Below are positions 6,392 through 7,864 of a DNA stretch of 7,864 nt, piece after piece; positions within the stretch are counted from its first letter, which is position 1; every line of letters starts with the position of its first letter. A program made the translations under genes and the position numbers. Source of the stretch: Bacteroidota bacterium (lineage in GTDB: Bacteria > Bacteroidota > Bacteroidia > 2-12-FULL-35-15); assembly GCA_023251855.1 (NCBI GenBank), contig JAHEYA010000097.1, forward strand, positions 1-7,864, written 5' to 3'. The notes beneath the pieces were generated by a model. That model saw only the letters and a list, made by a program, of their open reading frames with translations. It did not search any database and was not told the origin of the DNA.

Positions 6392-7864
6392 TCAAGAAAT
6401 CTTTATTCCTAATTCTTTTAATTGCTCCTGTGCAATAGTTGATGGGGAGTCAATCATCACATCTCTTCCGGAATTATTTTTTGGGAAAGCAATAAAATCG
6501 CGGATTACCTCTGCACCTCCGAATAATGAGCATAAACGGTCGAAACCAAAGGCAATACCACCATGTGGAGGAGCACCAAATTCAAATGCATTCATCAAAA
6601 ATCCAAATTGCGCCTGTGCATCTTCTTTAGTAAAACCAAGCAGGTCGAACATACGCGCTTGTAATTGTTTATTAAAAATACGTATGGAACCACCCCCTAC
6701 TTCAACTCCGTTGATTACCATATCGTAAGCATTTGCGCGTACTTTACCGGGATCGGTATCTATCAATTGAATATCTTCCGGTTTGGGCGAAGTAAAAGGA
6801 TGATGCATGGCATGCCAGCGTTTTGCTTCTTCATTCCATTCCAATAAAGGAAAATCAATTACCCAGTGACAAGAAAATTTATTTTTATCGCGCAAACCTA
6901 AACGGGTTCCCATTTCCAAACGCAATTCAGATAATGCTTTACGGGTTTTATTTTCTTCGCCTGCCAAAATCAGCATTAAATCTCCTTGTTTGGCGTTAAA
7001 CGCTACAGCCCATTTTTTCAGTTCTTCTTCATTGTAAAATTTATCTACAGAAGATTTAATTGTTCCATCCGCATTACAACGTGCATAAACCAAGCCGGTA
7101 GCTCCTGTTTGCGGACGTTTTACAAATTCAGTTAATTCATCTAATTGTTTACGGGAATATTCAGCAGCACCTTTTGCACAAATTCCAACAACCAGTCCGG
7201 CATCATCAAACACCTTAAAACCCTTACCTTTCACAACATTATTCAATTCTACAAATTTCATTTCAAACCGAATATCAGGTTTATCATTACCATAATATTT
7301 CATCGCATCAGCATAGGTCATCCTTGTAAGAACAGGAATATCAATACCTTTCACGGCTTTAAATAAATGACTCACCAATCCTTCGAACGTATTTAAAATA
7401 TCTTCCTGCTCTATAAATGCCATTTCACAATCTATCTGTGTAAACTCCGGCTGACGATCGGCACGAAGATCTTCATCACGAAAACATTTTACTATTTGAT
7501 AATAACGGTCGAAGCCACCAATCATTAATAGTTGTTTAAATGTTTGTGGGGACTGAGGTAAAGCATAAAATTCACCTTGGTTCATTCGTGAAGGAACAAC
7601 AAAATCACGAGCTCCCTCAGGCGTTGACTTTATTAATACCGGTGTTTCTACTTCCAAAAAATTAAGTTTATCTAAATAGTTACGTGTTTCAATAGCCATA
7701 CGGTGGCGCAATTCCAGGTTTTTGCGTACAGGATTTCTACGCAAATCCAGATAACGATATTTCATTCGGATATCATCCCCACCATCAGTATCATCCTCAA
7801 TGGTGAAAGGAGGAGTGATCGAAGAATTCAAAACAATTATTTTATCAGGATAGATTTCAATATC
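6392..7864 (-). CDS. aspS: Aspartate--tRNA ligase, N-terminus cut by window edge
   Basis: This class II aminoacyl-tRNA synthetase charges tRNA-Asp with aspartate in the cytoplasm. The frame is open to the right edge (first codon GAT at 7862-7864), giving 490 codons. Bacterial AspRS is usually near 580-600 residues, so roughly 95-100 residues, mainly the anticodon-binding OB fold, are missing. Visible parts are the hinge (TPPFTIEDD), KYRYLDLRRNP, motif 1 region NFLEVETPVL, the flipping-loop region STPEGARDFVVPSR, and motif 2 at about 7483 (FRDEDLRADRQPEFTQ). The GAD insertion that marks bacterial-type AspRS follows, then HHPFTSP, GVEVGGGSIRI, motif 3 at about 6530-6562 (GGIAFGFDRL) and the C-terminal FPKNNSGRDVMIDSP. 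All expected catalytic motifs are present and the gene looks functional. The TTG at 7829-7831 is an internal leucine codon, because clear AspRS sequence (IYPDKIIVLN) continues upstream in the same frame. No obvious terminator follows the TGA at 6392-6394 in the 135 bases before the next gene, so some read-through into the T9SS-cargo gene is possible. Confidence 0.97.
   Translation of the reverse strand, partial: DIEIYPDKIIVLNSSITPPFTIEDDTDGGDDIRMKYRYLDLRRNPVRKNLELRHRMAIETRNYLDKLNFLEVETPVLIKSTPEGARDFVVPSRMNQGEFYALPQSPQTFKQLLMIGGFDRYYQIVKCFRDEDLRADRQPEFTQIDCEMAFIEQEDILNTFEGLVSHLFKAVKGIDIPVLTRMTYADAMKYYGNDKPDIRFEMKFVELNNVVKGKGFKVFDDAGLVVGICAKGAAEYSRKQLDELTEFVKRPQTGATGLVYARCNADGTIKSSVDKFYNEEELKKWAVAFNAKQGDLMLILAGEENKTRKALSELRLEMGTRLGLRDKNKFSCHWVIDFPLLEWNEEAKRWHAMHHPFTSPKPEDIQLIDTDPGKVRANAYDMVINGVEVGGGSIRIFNKQLQARMFDLLGFTKEDAQAQFGFLMNAFEFGAPPHGGIAFGFDRLCSLFGGAEVIRDFIAFPKNNSGRDVMIDSPSTIAQEQLKELGIKIS

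Noticed and set aside
5975..7366. Plus-strand open frames of 60-80 codons inside the T9SS-cargo and aspS genes
   Set aside because: They are antisense to clear coding regions and show no family features or promoter context.
7829..7831. TTG as the start codon of aspS
   Set aside because: The same frame continues upstream to the window edge with AspRS-like sequence, and starting here would remove the whole anticodon-binding domain. The gene is partial at the right edge.

Overview
The window is from a low-GC member of the Bacteroidota. The evidence is a C-terminal type IX secretion (T9SS) sorting domain, a two-component-regulator propeller/Y_Y_Y sensor, a LytTR regulator, TAnnTTTG-type promoter boxes and an absence of Shine-Dalgarno sites. 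I cannot name a genus from this sequence.

Right to left along the minus strand there are four sizeable genes. First is the catalytic part of aspS (aspartyl-tRNA synthetase), whose N-terminus lies beyond the right edge. Next is a 580-residue secreted protein with a signal peptide and T9SS tail, with its own promoter box and a clear intrinsic terminator. Third is a 1049-residue sensor made of a periplasmic 14-blade propeller, a Y_Y_Y domain, one membrane helix and a cytoplasmic SpoIIE-type PP2C phosphatase. Last is a 230-residue LytTR response regulator.

Two pieces of coding sequence on the plus strand are easy to miss. Positions 1-181 are the 3' end of what looks like a DDE transposase, entering from the left edge and ending 49 bases before the LytTR gene's 3' end. 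Positions 1106 to about 1231 encode a clear C-terminal fragment of a MoaB/MogA-type molybdopterin adenylyltransferase, probably of the fused MoaC/MoaB kind. It has no 5' part in the window and abuts the 3' end of the sensor gene. The left 1.2 kb is therefore a rearranged patch: a decayed molybdenum-cofactor gene, a LytTR gene without a partner kinase, and a transposase end. The right side (aspS, secreted protein, sensor) looks intact.

Functionally, the sensor probably reads a periplasmic or envelope signal and changes phosphatase activity inside the cell. Its protein substrate is not in the window. The LytTR regulator is nearby but separated by the remnant, so a functional link between the two is not shown. 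I see no CRISPR array, tRNA, rRNA or riboswitch. I found no wholly new multi-gene system; the best leads are the moa remnant with its rearrangement junctions and the phosphatase-output sensor, which carries a nine-G tract near its start.
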